From assembly GCA_022793095.1 (NCBI GenBank), contig JAAWCD010000003.1, positions 1-64,000 of the forward strand: a DNA stretch of 64,000 bases. Direction: 5' to 3'. The DNA comes from Oscillospiraceae bacterium. Lineage in GTDB: Bacteria; Bacillota; Clostridia; Oscillospirales; Oscillospiraceae. A program made the translations under genes and the position numbers. Under the pieces are notes generated by a model. That model made no database searches, had not been told where the DNA came from, and worked only from the letters and a program-made list of their open reading frames with translations. Positions 48,445 through 57,523 of this stretch are shown one piece after another. Within the stretch, counting starts at the first letter, position 1; every line of letters begins with the position of its first letter.

Positions 48445-51015
48445 ACGGAATTTTATTTGCAGAAGCCGGAACTCCAAGGGCTCCAGCAGCGCTTCATACT
48501 CCAGCACCCCGTCCCGGATGACCGGGCGGATGGTGTGGACCAGCGGGTGGGCCCCGCCCTTGAGATAGTCCAGCCGGTAACGGTCCAGCACCAGATTGGC
48601 CCCGCCAGGGGGCGCGCCCATCCTGATCCAATCGTCGTAGGCACTTCCGTTCTCCCGGTTGACGATAAACTCCACCCCCTCCAGCACCGGCCGGGCCGGA
48701 AGTCCGTCCAGCCGGATATGAAATCTCCGCTGCTTCTGCTCTGTGAAGGGCGTATACCGGGTGGTGGCGTTGACATTGTAGGTCTTGTTGCTGGCATAGA
48801 TGTCGCTGTAGTGCTCATAATTGTACAGCATCATCGTGATCGTGTGCTCCGACCGGGTGACAATGTAGCCCTCACCCTGGGCCAGCCGCCTGGGACGCAG
48901 CAGCCGCAGCAGCTGGAAAGCTAGAAATTGGGGCTTCCGCACGCCGTCCACCGTCATCAGCCCCAGCCCGCCGTGAAAGCGCTCCATCACCAGGGGCTGT
49001 TCCTCAATAAAGTCCGTGGCCGACCAGTAGCCCATGGCCTCCAGCCCCTCGCTGTGCTCCAGCACGTTTTTGAGCACATAGCACCCGCTGAACAGGGTGT
49101 CGCTGATGAGATTGTTATGGGACACGCTGAGGTTCCACTCCGTAATCCAGGTGGGGATCCGCTCCAGCCCCGTTTCCGCCTTGAAGCCGTCCAGAAACTT
49201 CCGGTGTTTGCGGAGCTGGTCCGGGTCTGTGGTCAGGGGGATCCCCGCCATCAGCGGGAAATGGGCCGCGGGCTCCGCTGCCACCAGATGGTCCGGCTGC
49301 CAGGAGTGGAGGTCAATCTTTACCTGAGCCCGCAGCTGGGATGTCTGCCAGATGACCGCGTAGTACTGGGAGCAGAAAAAGTCCGGCCGGATGCCGTGGT
49401 CCAGCTCCCACCGGAAGAAGCGGCGGGCCCAGGCCACGCTCTCCTGGTGCATGAAGGTCATGGCGGGTGCGCCCACCTGGATGTTCGGGTCAATCTCCTT
49501 GATGGTCTGGTAGGTCTCCTGATACAGCCGGAAAAAGGCCAGGTCCTCCTGCATGCCGAACATCTCCACCGAGGAGTCGGCGTTATTCCAGAGCAGAACC
49601 GGCAGGTCCTCCACCGCCGGGAGGCCGTAACGGTCCATGATGTGGGTGAAGAAGGCCCGGACCAGCGCCGTCCACTCCTCCAGCCGGGCTGGCTGCGAGG
49701 TGTTGTAGCTGTTGTTGAAGATCATCTTCCCCCGGTCCTTGGCCAGCTCGATGGGCATGAAGGAGAGCTGAATCACCGGCTTGAGCCGGATGGAAAAGAG
49801 GTAGTCAAACACCAGGTCAATGGTCTTGAAGTTGAAGTCCAGCATCCCATCGGCGGTGCGGGTGACCACCATCATTTCATCGGAGAAAAGCCCGTGGAAT
49901 TTGACGTACTCAAAGCCGATTTCCCGCTGGATTTCCTCCAGCTGGGCCTGTACCTCCCGGTAGAGAAGCTGCTTGGCGCTGCCCACCCCCAGCAGCTTCC
50001 GCCAGTGGCTGCCGAATTCGCCCCGAACCTCGTTCCAGTGGGCGGTGAGCAGGGCCGCGGGCCCGCTGCCCGCGGCGGACCCGCTGCGGCGGGGCAGGTA
50101 CTGAGCCAGGGCGGAGATGTCAAAGGCGGACCCGGCCACGTCGTAGTTGAGATAGCTGGTCCGCCGGTCCGGGCCCATGCCGCTGTGGCTCAGCTCCCGG
50201 TGTCCCTTCCGGTAAAGGCTGGGCAGTGCGCCGTACTTCGCCTTGAAGGCCCGGCTGAAGGCCTGGGCGTTGGCGTAGCCGTGCTTGAGGGCGATGGCGT
50301 CGATGGACGCGTCCCCGCTGACCAGGTCGCTGACCGCGTAGCCCAGCCGGACGCTGTTGTAGTATTCCGAAAAGGTGGCGCCCAGATAGCGGGGAAAGAG
50401 GCTGGACAGATAGGGCGGGGACAGGTGCATGGCCTCCGCCAGCTGGCTGAGCTTCAGCGTCTCCCGGTAGTGGCTGTCAATGTAGCTCACAATTTCCGTC
50501 ATCCGGTCCAGATACTTGTCCCGCCCGGCCTCCTCCTGGGGCCGCTGGGCCTGAAAGCCCCACGTCAGCTCCTTGAGCATGCTGTAGGCAAAGGACTTGT
50601 TGTCGTAAAGGGTGGCCGCGTCCTGGTTCGTGTTTCGCTCCACAATGAGCGCGATGAGGGTGCGGAGGTTGTCATAGCGGCTCTTGTCCGGGTCCTTGCT
50701 GGAGTCGCAGGCGAAGTAAAGCCGGTCCGCCTCCTCCCGGGGCAGGTCGAACTTGTGGAGATCCAGCTGAACGCTGAGGGCGTGGCAGGTGCTGGCGCTT
50801 CGCAGCTCGTGGACCTGGTTGGCGTTGATCAGCAGCAGGTCGCCGTCGGACAGGTGGCTGAGCTCCCCTTGAACCTCAGCGGTCACCGGCCCCTTCAGCA
50901 CAAACAGCAGCTCTGTGGTGGAATGCCAGTGCTTTGGAAACGCGGTGATGCGGTGAAACTGTACCCGAAAGGGAATATTGGGCGGAAATTCCGCGAAAGA
51001 GTAGGTGTCATTCAC
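48442..51015 (-). CDS. AraC regulator fused to a GH39-like domain, likely non-catalytic
   Basis: An 857-residue protein: cupin sensor (about 15-90, HWHSTTELLFVLKG), AraC helix-turn-helix (about 180-272), then a GH39 beta-xylosidase-like barrel (about 310-760) and a C-terminal beta domain. In GH39 the acid/base Glu lies in a WNE motif; here the sequence is LLWNNADS (476-478 WNN, codons 49582-49590), so that Glu is missing. The nucleophile region ITEWN (E626) is kept. The barrel may bind a sugar rather than cut it. GTG start at 51015 with TTGGAGGCAGAGCCA; the upstream frame to 51093 is AT-rich promoter sequence. Its gene is divergent from the ABC operon and shares TTGCACAA operators. Confidence 0.85.
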   Translation of the reverse strand: MNDTYSFAEFPPNIPFRVQFHRITAFPKHWHSTTELLFVLKGPVTAEVQGELSHLSDGDLLLINANQVHELRSASTCHALSVQLDLHKFDLPREEADRLYFACDSSKDPDKSRYDNLRTLIALIVERNTNQDAATLYDNKSFAYSMLKELTWGFQAQRPQEEAGRDKYLDRMTEIVSYIDSHYRETLKLSQLAEAMHLSPPYLSSLFPRYLGATFSEYYNSVRLGYAVSDLVSGDASIDAIALKHGYANAQAFSRAFKAKYGALPSLYRKGHRELSHSGMGPDRRTSYLNYDVAGSAFDISALAQYLPRRSGSAAGSGPAALLTAHWNEVRGEFGSHWRKLLGVGSAKQLLYREVQAQLEEIQREIGFEYVKFHGLFSDEMMVVTRTADGMLDFNFKTIDLVFDYLFSIRLKPVIQLSFMPIELAKDRGKMIFNNSYNTSQPARLEEWTALVRAFFTHIMDRYGLPAVEDLPVLLWNNADSSVEMFGMQEDLAFFRLYQETYQTIKEIDPNIQVGAPAMTFMHQESVAWARRFFRWELDHGIRPDFFCSQYYAVIWQTSQLRAQVKIDLHSWQPDHLVAAEPAAHFPLMAGIPLTTDPDQLRKHRKFLDGFKAETGLERIPTWITEWNLSVSHNNLISDTLFSGCYVLKNVLEHSEGLEAMGYWSATDFIEEQPLVMERFHGGLGLMTVDGVRKPQFLAFQLLRLLRPRRLAQGEGYIVTRSEHTITMMLYNYEHYSDIYASNKTYNVNATTRYTPFTEQKQRRFHIRLDGLPARPVLEGVEFIVNRENGSAYDDWIRMGAPPGGANLVLDRYRLDYLKGGAHPLVHTIRPVIRDGVLEYEALLEPLEFRLLQIKFR

Positions 51016-51062
51016 TGGCTCTGCCTCCAAAACAAAAGAAAAATATGATAAAACCAGTACGG

Positions 51063-51101
51063 TTGCACAAATACGATAGCATTTCTTGTGCAACTTGTCA
51101 A
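51063..51101 (-). promoter_or_regulatory. Promoter and TTGCACAA operator of the AraC-GH39 gene
   Basis: Minus strand TTGACA (51096-51101), 17 bases, TATCGT (51073-51078). TTGCACAA at 51063-51070 and TTGTGCAA at 51086-51093 form an inverted pair, one near the start of transcription, one inside the spacer. Confidence 0.65.
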
Positions 51102-51225
51102 CGAGAGCCTTGATTTTTTCATCTCAACCTGGGATGTTTTCGGTCAGGAACCGGGTAAACGCCCTTTCGCCTCCAAGGAAGCGGATAAAAAATGATGATA
51201 TACTCCATAATAAAATCTATTGATT

Positions 51226-51279
51226 TTGTGCATTTTTCCGGATAAAATGAGTTGCACAAGGGAAAAAGCCGCGTAAAAC
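51226..51279 (+). promoter_or_regulatory. Promoter and TTGCACAA operator of the sugar ABC operon
   Basis: TTGCAC (51252-51257), 16 bases, TAAAAC (51274-51279). The -35 lies inside TTGCACAA (51252-51259), and TTGTGCAT occurs at 51226-51233. The same octamer frames the divergent AraC-GH39 promoter. The rest of 51102-51408 has no gene. Confidence 0.55.
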
Positions 51280-51408
51280 GAGGCTTGAATCCGAAACAGC
51301 TTAAAATCTGACACATATCTGTCCAGCACAACCAGATAAATGACAGCTCAAAAGCTGAGGGGCGCTTTTTATTGGCGGCAGGCAGCTTTGATGGGGAGGG
51401 ATGCGCGT

Positions 51409-52959
51409 ATGGAGCGGGCGGCAGAGCATGAAATCATCATGGAGTGCAGAAAAATCACCAAAACCTTTGGTCCGGTGGTGGCTCTGGACCAGGTGGACCT
51501 GACGGTACGCCGGGGGGAGGTCCGGGGCTTGATCGGAGAAAACGGCTCCGGCAAGTCCACGGTGACCTCCATCTTCTCCGGCATGCAGCCGGCGGACTCC
51601 GGCGAGATGACCTACAAGGGCCAGCCCTGGAAGCCCTCCTCCATGCAGTGGGCCGCCACCCAGGGGGTGGGCATGATTGTCCAGGAAACGGGCACTGTGC
51701 CGGAAATCACGGTGGCGGAGAACATGTTTCTGTGCCAGGCGGACCGGTTCGCCTCCTTCGGGGGCAAGTCCGGGAAGCGCTGGGGCTTCATCAACGGCCG
51801 GGCCATGGTCCGGGCCGCCCAGGAGGCCCTGGACGACATCGGCGCGTCCCACATCCGGGCGTCCGCCGTCACCAACACCTTGGATATGCAGGACCGGAAG
51901 CTGGTGGAGGTGGCCAAGGTCTGGATGCAGAACCCGGAAATTATCGTGGTGGATGAGACCACCACCGCCCTGTCCCAGACAGGGCGGGATATCATCTACG
52001 ACTTGATGGACCGGATGCGGAAGTCCAACCGGAGCGTGGTCTTCATCTCCCATGACCTGGATGAGATCAAGGAGCGGTGCGACACGCTGACGGTCTTGCG
52101 GGACGGCCACATCATCCGCACCTTCGAGAAGGAGGAGTACGAGGACGACGCCATCCGCACGGCCATGATCGGCCGGGAGATGGAGGGCGACTACTACCGG
52201 AGCGACTGGGATGGAAGCTGCGGCGAGAAGGTGGTGCTGGAAATCAAGGACGCCAATCTGGGGGACCAGATGGTGGAGTTCAGCCTCCAGGCCCACGAGG
52301 GCGAAATCCTGGGCATTGGCGGGCTGTCCCACTGCGGCATGCACACCGTGGGCAAGGTGCTTTTCGGGGACATCAGGCCGGCGTCCGGCTCCGTGCTGGT
52401 GTACAGCCAGAAGGAGGAGGGCGAGGAGGTGGTCAATCCGGCCTTCGCCATGAAGCGGGGCATTGGCTACGTGGCCAAGGACCGGGACGTGGAGTCCCTG
52501 AACACCCAGACCTCCATCCGGGACAATATCGCCATCGCCGGCCTGGACCGGATCGCCATCAACGATTTTCTGATTCTCTTCGGCCGTGAGAAAGCCTACG
52601 TGGAGGAGCAGCGGGAACAGATGCAGATCAAGTGCTTCTCCATTGACCAGGAGGTCTCTCAGCTCTCCGGCGGCAACAAGCAGAAGGTGGTTTTCGGCAA
52701 GTGGATTGGCTGCGGTTCCCGGATTCTGATTCTGGACTGTCCCACCCGCGGCATCGACGTGGGCGTGAAGCAGGCCATGTATCAGATGATGTACCACATG
52801 AAGCGGGAGGGCAAAACCATCGTTATGATTTCTGAAGAGATGACCGAGCTCATGGGCATGTCCGACCGGCTCATCATCATGAAGGACGGCCGGATTACCA
52901 AGGAATTTCAGCGCAGTCCGGATCTCAGCGACCACGAAATCATCAAATACATGATTTAA
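51409..52959 (+). CDS. Sugar ABC transporter, double ATPase subunit
   Basis: A 516-residue protein with two fused ABC domains, as in RbsA/MglA. Domain 1 has Walker A GENGSGKST (about 43-51) and Walker B IIVVDETTTAL with a degenerate signature (MQDRKLVEVAK). Domain 2 has a degenerate Walker A region (GGLSHCGMHTVGK), as usual for this group, with signature LSGGNKQKV and LILDCPTRGID. ATG at 51409 follows GGGAGGGATGCGCGT; upstream Mets lack such a site. First gene of a unit that continues with permease, binding protein and second permease. Confidence 0.92.
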   Translation: MERAAEHEIIMECRKITKTFGPVVALDQVDLTVRRGEVRGLIGENGSGKSTVTSIFSGMQPADSGEMTYKGQPWKPSSMQWAATQGVGMIVQETGTVPEITVAENMFLCQADRFASFGGKSGKRWGFINGRAMVRAAQEALDDIGASHIRASAVTNTLDMQDRKLVEVAKVWMQNPEIIVVDETTTALSQTGRDIIYDLMDRMRKSNRSVVFISHDLDEIKERCDTLTVLRDGHIIRTFEKEEYEDDAIRTAMIGREMEGDYYRSDWDGSCGEKVVLEIKDANLGDQMVEFSLQAHEGEILGIGGLSHCGMHTVGKVLFGDIRPASGSVLVYSQKEEGEEVVNPAFAMKRGIGYVAKDRDVESLNTQTSIRDNIAIAGLDRIAINDFLILFGREKAYVEEQREQMQIKCFSIDQEVSQLSGGNKQKVVFGKWIGCGSRILILDCPTRGIDVGVKQAMYQMMYHMKREGKTIVMISEEMTELMGMSDRLIIMKDGRITKEFQRSPDLSDHEIIKYMI

Positions 52960-52972
52960 GGGGGGATGAACC

Positions 52973-54016
52973 ATGGAACCCATTACCAAGCCGGACGCCC
53001 TCAGAGAGGGACAGCAGCGGAAGCTGCGGCAGGCCCTGCTGATGAAGCGGCTTGTCAACGTCATTCCCATCACCGGCACCCTTGTGCTGGCCATTCTCTT
53101 CTTCTCCATCTGTATCCTGCGGGGCTACGATGTGCAGTCCAACCTGGAGGTGGTCATCAAGCGGGCCATGATTGTGGGCTTTCTGGCCACCGGCGCTTCC
53201 TTTATCTTCGCCATCGGCTCCTTCGACCTGTCCCTGGGGGCCAACATGCTGGTCAGCGCCGCCCTGGGCGCGGCGGTCTACAACTGGACGGGCAGCCTTC
53301 TGCTCATGCTGGCGGTGTGCCTGGTGGTGTGCGTACTCCTCTCTCTGCTGAACGCCTCCCTGGCCTCTGTCTTCAATCTGCCGGTGTTCGTCATGACCAT
53401 TGCCATGATGAGCGTCTTTTCCGCCCTGGCCAGCCTCATCATTTCCAACGTGGACGCAGGCGGCATCGACACCCGCCTGTCCCGGCCCAGCAATCCGGAC
53501 AACGTCTTCTATCAGGTTATCGGCAATATTTGGTTTCAGCTGCTTGTCTTGGCCGTCTTTGTCCTGCTGTGCGGATTCCTCTTCAATTTCATGAAAATGG
53601 GCCGGAGGCAGAAGTTCATCGGCGGAAACCCGGTCTGTGCCCGCCTCACCGGCATCGCGCCCACCGGCGTCACCATCTTCTCCTTCACCATTGCCGGACT
53701 GGGCATCGGCCTGGCGGCCTTCTTCACCATCCTTCAGGACGTCTCCATCTCCGCCTCCTCCGGCGGCGGGGTGGGCATGAACATGCTCATCGCCATTGTC
53801 TTCGGCGGCATGGCCATCTCCGGCGGGCCCCGGTCCAAGGCGCTGGCCGCCTTCACCGGCGGCTTCTCCATGGCCTTTCTGGACCAGTTTATGACCCTGC
53901 TCCTGCTGGAGTCCAACACGGGCTCCGCTGTCACCCAGGTGGTGAAAGCGGTCTTATTCCTGACCGTAGTCACCCTGCTGTCCCTCAGCTACCGCACCAG
54001 GCTGCTGCCGCGGTGA
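52973..54016 (+). CDS. Sugar ABC transporter permease 1
   Basis: A 347-residue permease of the BPD_transp_2 (RbsC-like) type with about 9-10 membrane helices and the conserved cytoplasmic GGNPVCARLTGI/FGGMAISGGP blocks that touch the ATPase. Starts 13 bases after the ATPase stop with GGGGGATGAACC. It forms the membrane pore with the second permease at 55675-56736. A paired hairpin repeat follows its stop. Confidence 0.92.
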   Translation: MEPITKPDALREGQQRKLRQALLMKRLVNVIPITGTLVLAILFFSICILRGYDVQSNLEVVIKRAMIVGFLATGASFIFAIGSFDLSLGANMLVSAALGAAVYNWTGSLLLMLAVCLVVCVLLSLLNASLASVFNLPVFVMTIAMMSVFSALASLIISNVDAGGIDTRLSRPSNPDNVFYQVIGNIWFQLLVLAVFVLLCGFLFNFMKMGRRQKFIGGNPVCARLTGIAPTGVTIFSFTIAGLGIGLAAFFTILQDVSISASSGGGVGMNMLIAIVFGGMAISGGPRSKALAAFTGGFSMAFLDQFMTLLLLESNTGSAVTQVVKAVLFLTVVTLLSLSYRTRLLPR

Positions 54017-54151
54017 GATACTTTTTCTTGAAAGAAAAAGTATCCAAAAAGAACTTCAAACTCGCCGCGAATGCCCCGTTCTTATGAAAAGTTCCAAAAG
54101 TAAGCCGCTTAAAGTTCTTTTTGCTTCTTTTTCTTTCAAGAAAAAGAAGAG
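54017..54151. repeat. Paired hairpin repeat (full element) inside the ABC operon
   Basis: Half-units at 54017-54062 (outer pair GATAC/GTATC, tail CCAAAAAGAACTTCAAAC) and 54107-54151 (CTTAAAGTTCTTTTTGC, outer pair CTTC/GAAG), inverted, 44-base spacer. The first ends four bases after the permease stop. Confidence 0.85.
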
Positions 54152-54184
54152 AAATATCGGAAGCGAGATTGTAAGGAGGAAATT

Positions 54185-55543
54185 ATGAAAAAGAACCAAC
54201 TTTGGAAGCGCCTTTCCGCCGGCCTGCTGGCAGGCGCGATGCTGCTGGGCCTGACCGCCTGCGGCGGCGGCGCAAACGACCCCGCGCCCACCCAGAGCGG
54301 CGCGCCCGCCCCCACCGCTCCGGCGTCCGGCACCCCGGCCCCCACTGCCCCGGCCGCGCCCGAGGGCTACAGCACCAACTATAAAGGCAAGACCACTTAC
54401 GCGGATATCGCCGAGCAGCTCCGGGCCGACCAGACCCTGGACCTGAGCGGCCTGGACTCCCAGATGTTCAAAATCACAGGCTATGCCCAGGGCTACAACT
54501 TTGACGACGCCTGGTTCGGCTCCCTGGCCCAGATGGTCAACAGCGGCTGCCAGGTGGTCCTGGCCTCCGGATCGGCCCAGTTCGCCTTCAACTTCGGCGG
54601 CCTGCCCCGTGAGGCTGGTGAGACTGAGATCCGGGTGGGCGGCGTGGACTCCCTGACCCAGGAGTTTGCCGACCTGCTCTCCGGCGGCGTGTACAACTTC
54701 TGCTCCGGCTCCTATCCCAGCATGATCGCCCCCGCCGTGGCACTGACCCTGCGGGCACTGGAGGGCGGCAAGCTGGTGGACGGCGACGGCAACGCGGCCG
54801 CTGTCAACATGAGCCACCTTGTAGCCAACTCTCCCGAGGAGCTGGAGGAGATCATGACTGAGGACGCTTCCGGCAGCTACGCCCTGGGCGCTGGCGCGGT
54901 TTCCGCCATGATGGGCGCGGACTACAGTGCCTTTGAAGGCATGGTGTCCAACGCCGGCTGGGACCAGATCAAGGATCTGAAGAGCCAGTACGCCAGCGCG
55001 GATGTGACCCCGCTGTCCAAGTCCTACAAGATCGGCATCCTCCGCAACGACGTCACCTCTGACGAGGCCCTGGCCTACGAGGCCTACCTCAACGAGCTGG
55101 CTCAGGCTATGGGCTTCACCGTCACCTTCTCCGAGTCCACCGACGGCAACGCCACCAACGAGGTGAACCAGATCCAGACTTGGGCCGCCGCGGGCTTTGA
55201 CGCGGTCATCACCCTGTCCTCCGGCAGCTTCTACGACCAGGCCACCACCTGCGACAGCAACAACATGCCCCTGTGTATCTTCGCCTTCCACCCCGAGGAG
55301 GACGACCTCCTGGACCTGAACACCCTGGACAGCTATCTGGGGGCGGTGGGTCCCGCCAAGTACAACGAGGGCGAGGTTGGCTACCGCATGGCCAAATACT
55401 ACATTGAGCAGGGCAGCACGGACTTCTCCATCTTCGGCGGCTCCATCATGTTCGGCGCGGAGCAGCACGCCTACCGGGTAGGCGGCATGATCGCCGCCAT
55501 GATTGAGGCGGAAACCGGCGTTCCCTGCCCGGATTTCAGCTGA
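54185..55543 (+). CDS. Sugar-binding lipoprotein with apparently permuted lobes
   Basis: A 452-residue periplasmic-binding-type lipoprotein (lipobox LTAC, Cys26, then a Pro/Ala/Thr linker to about 60). The two lobes seem to come in the wrong order. Residues about 94-277 start FKITGYAQGYNFDDAWFG and contain VLASGSAQFAF, VGGVDSLTQEF and SGSYPSMIAPA, which look like the C-terminal lobe of Peripla_BP_4 sugar binders. Residues about 281-452 begin YKIGILRNDVTSDEA and run to GGMIAAMIEAE, which look like the N-terminal lobe. Encoded between two permeases of the same system; AAGGAGGAAATT precedes the ATG. Confidence 0.88.
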   Translation: MKKNQLWKRLSAGLLAGAMLLGLTACGGGANDPAPTQSGAPAPTAPASGTPAPTAPAAPEGYSTNYKGKTTYADIAEQLRADQTLDLSGLDSQMFKITGYAQGYNFDDAWFGSLAQMVNSGCQVVLASGSAQFAFNFGGLPREAGETEIRVGGVDSLTQEFADLLSGGVYNFCSGSYPSMIAPAVALTLRALEGGKLVDGDGNAAAVNMSHLVANSPEELEEIMTEDASGSYALGAGAVSAMMGADYSAFEGMVSNAGWDQIKDLKSQYASADVTPLSKSYKIGILRNDVTSDEALAYEAYLNELAQAMGFTVTFSESTDGNATNEVNQIQTWAAAGFDAVITLSSGSFYDQATTCDSNNMPLCIFAFHPEEDDLLDLNTLDSYLGAVGPAKYNEGEVGYRMAKYYIEQGSTDFSIFGGSIMFGAEQHAYRVGGMIAAMIEAETGVPCPDFS

Positions 55544-55551
55544 CAAACCAT

Positions 55552-55587
55552 GCTTTCTTCCGCGCCCGTCCGGGCGCGGAAGAAAGC
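55552..55587 (+). other. Strong hairpin between binding-protein and permease genes
   Basis: A perfect 17-bp stem GCTTTCTTCCGCGCCCG/CGGGCGCGGAAGAAAGC with a two-base loop and no U-tract. Such hairpins after binding-protein genes protect that part of the mRNA, which raises binding-protein output over the permease downstream. Confidence 0.7.
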
Positions 55588-55674
55588 GGGTATTCCCACG
55601 ACCAGAGCCCACCGGCGCGGCGGACTCTGGTGATGCGAACACCCATTTCAAATCCGGAAAGGAGACGTTTTCCC

Positions 55675-56736
55675 ATGACAAACAACATTGGCGGCAGCGC
55701 GGCAGGGCTGCTCAAACGGGCTGGAGGCATCCTCGTCATTCCGGCCATCTGTCTGGTCATCTCCATCCTGATGTGCCGGGCCTATGGAACCGTGCTGTTC
55801 AAGGACGGCCTTTCCATGTCAACCTTCTTCTACGGCCTGGCCTACCTCTCCCTGGTGGCCTTTGCCGTGTCTGTCAACCTCCACTCCGGGCGGTTCGACT
55901 TCTCCGTCAGCTCCATCATCATCCTGTCCAGCACGGTGGTCATCATGCTGGCCTGCCAGGGCGTGAACAGCGTGGGCCTCCTGCTGCTGGCGGGGCTGGG
56001 CTCCGGACTGCTGGGCGGCCTGATTTCCGGCGGCCTCTACCTGACCCTGGGCCTGCCGCCGATGATTCTGTCGCTGGGCGTGGCCCTGCTTTACGAGGCC
56101 ATCGCCTATATCGCAGCCAACGGCTCGGAGAGCAACAGCGTCGTCACCCTTCAGCCCGCTATTTCCAACCAGCTGAAGGCGTTTATCGGAGCCAACGGCA
56201 ATTCGCCTCTCTTCCTGATCCTCATTCTCGCGGCGGCGCTGGCCTTTATGGTGCTGGTCTTTCACTACACCAAATTCGGCTACGATTACCGGGCCCTGCA
56301 AAGCGGTCAGAAAATCGCTGTCAACACCGGAGCCAACGAGCGGGTCAACGCCCTGCTCTGCTACGCCATTGCCGGCGGGCTGGCGGGGCTGGCCGGGTTC
56401 CTGTTCGGTTGTCAGATTCAGTACACGCGGGTTTCCGGCTACCTGAACTTCGGCACGGTGCCCAAGATGTTCGACGCTTTCTGCCCTCTGTTCTTTGCGG
56501 GCTTTGTGGGCCGGTTCTGCAACAAACAGCTTGCCATTGTGGTCTCCGTTGTAGGCTATGAGTTTTTGCAGCTGGCCTTCGGCAACATGAGCGCGGTCAA
56601 CACCACCTTTACCAGCACCATCTACGGCATTATCAATTCGGCGATTCTGGTCCTCTTCCTCATCTATCTCAACAACGAAAACAAGGTAATGGAACTGGTC
56701 ACGCTGAAAAAGCGGCGGTCCGCTCAGACGCGGTGA
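55675..56736 (+). CDS. Sugar ABC transporter permease 2
   Basis: A 353-residue permease, again BPD_transp_2 type, with about ten membrane helices and the ATPase-contact block ALQSGQKIAVNTGANERVN. ATG at 55675 follows GGAAAGGAGACGTTTTCCC. A transporter with two different permeases and one fused ATPase is common in Clostridia. The substrate is unknown; the downstream GH3, GH2 and pgmB genes suggest an oligosaccharide or glycoside. Confidence 0.9.
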   Translation: MTNNIGGSAAGLLKRAGGILVIPAICLVISILMCRAYGTVLFKDGLSMSTFFYGLAYLSLVAFAVSVNLHSGRFDFSVSSIIILSSTVVIMLACQGVNSVGLLLLAGLGSGLLGGLISGGLYLTLGLPPMILSLGVALLYEAIAYIAANGSESNSVVTLQPAISNQLKAFIGANGNSPLFLILILAAALAFMVLVFHYTKFGYDYRALQSGQKIAVNTGANERVNALLCYAIAGGLAGLAGFLFGCQIQYTRVSGYLNFGTVPKMFDAFCPLFFAGFVGRFCNKQLAIVVSVVGYEFLQLAFGNMSAVNTTFTSTIYGIINSAILVLFLIYLNNENKVMELVTLKKRRSAQTR

Positions 56737-56872
56737 TCAGGAATCCCGGAAGGCAGCGGGCATGATCCGCCGTCCACGGTCTTCCGGGGAAGCGTCCGGG
56801 CTCAGCCTTGCTTTGGAGTTCCATATAATCCTTGTTTTTCAAAATTAAAGAATCTAAATTGAGGTGTTTCCT

Positions 56873-57523
56873 ATGAAAATCGGAGTAATCGGGGCGGGAG
56901 GACGTCTGGGCGGAAAGCTTGCGGCTGAGGCGCTGGACCGGGGCCACAGGGTGACCGCGGTTGTTCGCCAGACCCCTTGCGGGGACAGCCGGGCGGAGAT
57001 TCTGCGGAAGAGCCTGTTTGAGCTGACCCGGGAGGAGGCGTCCGGCTTTGACGCCATCATCAGCGCCTTTGGCAGCGGGTTTACCGCTGACCCGGCGGTG
57101 AACTGCCAGGCCGTGGAGCACTTGGCCTCGCTGACAGAGGGGACGGATGTCCACCTGATTCTGACCGGCGGCGCGGGCTGTCTGTACGAGGACGGGACAG
57201 AAGATCGATGCGTCTGTGAAACTCCGGAGCATCCGGTGTTTCTGCGGGGGATTTCCCGCAGTCTGGCCCAGGGCCTGGACGCGCTGGGCCGCAGGCCGGG
57301 AGTGTGCTGGACCTTTGTCTGCCCCTCTCTTCTGCTGGACCAGGACGGCCCCCGCACCGGGGACTATCTCACCCGCTGCGACCGGCACATCTTATATAAT
57401 GAAGACGGCCAAAGCTATGTTTCCTATGACGACCTGGCCTTTGCCATGGTGGACTTTGCGGAGCAGGGCCTGTTCCAGCGCCAGCTGGTCACCGTGGCCA
57501 GCCGGAAGGGCGGACGGGCATGA
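56873..57523 (+). CDS. NAD(P)-binding protein, YhfK/atypical SDR-like
   Basis: A 216-residue Rossmann protein with the nucleotide motif GVIGAGGRLGGKL (about 4-16) and VTAVVR after the second strand, like NAD(P)H-binding SDR_a5 proteins (YhfK/YwnB). A catalytic YxxxK is not evident, so it may bind a flavin or a reductase substrate instead. Start at 56873 with TTGAGGTGTTTCCT. It overlaps pgmB by four bases (ATGA). Confidence 0.8.
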   Translation: MKIGVIGAGGRLGGKLAAEALDRGHRVTAVVRQTPCGDSRAEILRKSLFELTREEASGFDAIISAFGSGFTADPAVNCQAVEHLASLTEGTDVHLILTGGAGCLYEDGTEDRCVCETPEHPVFLRGISRSLAQGLDALGRRPGVCWTFVCPSLLLDQDGPRTGDYLTRCDRHILYNEDGQSYVSYDDLAFAMVDFAEQGLFQRQLVTVASRKGGRA

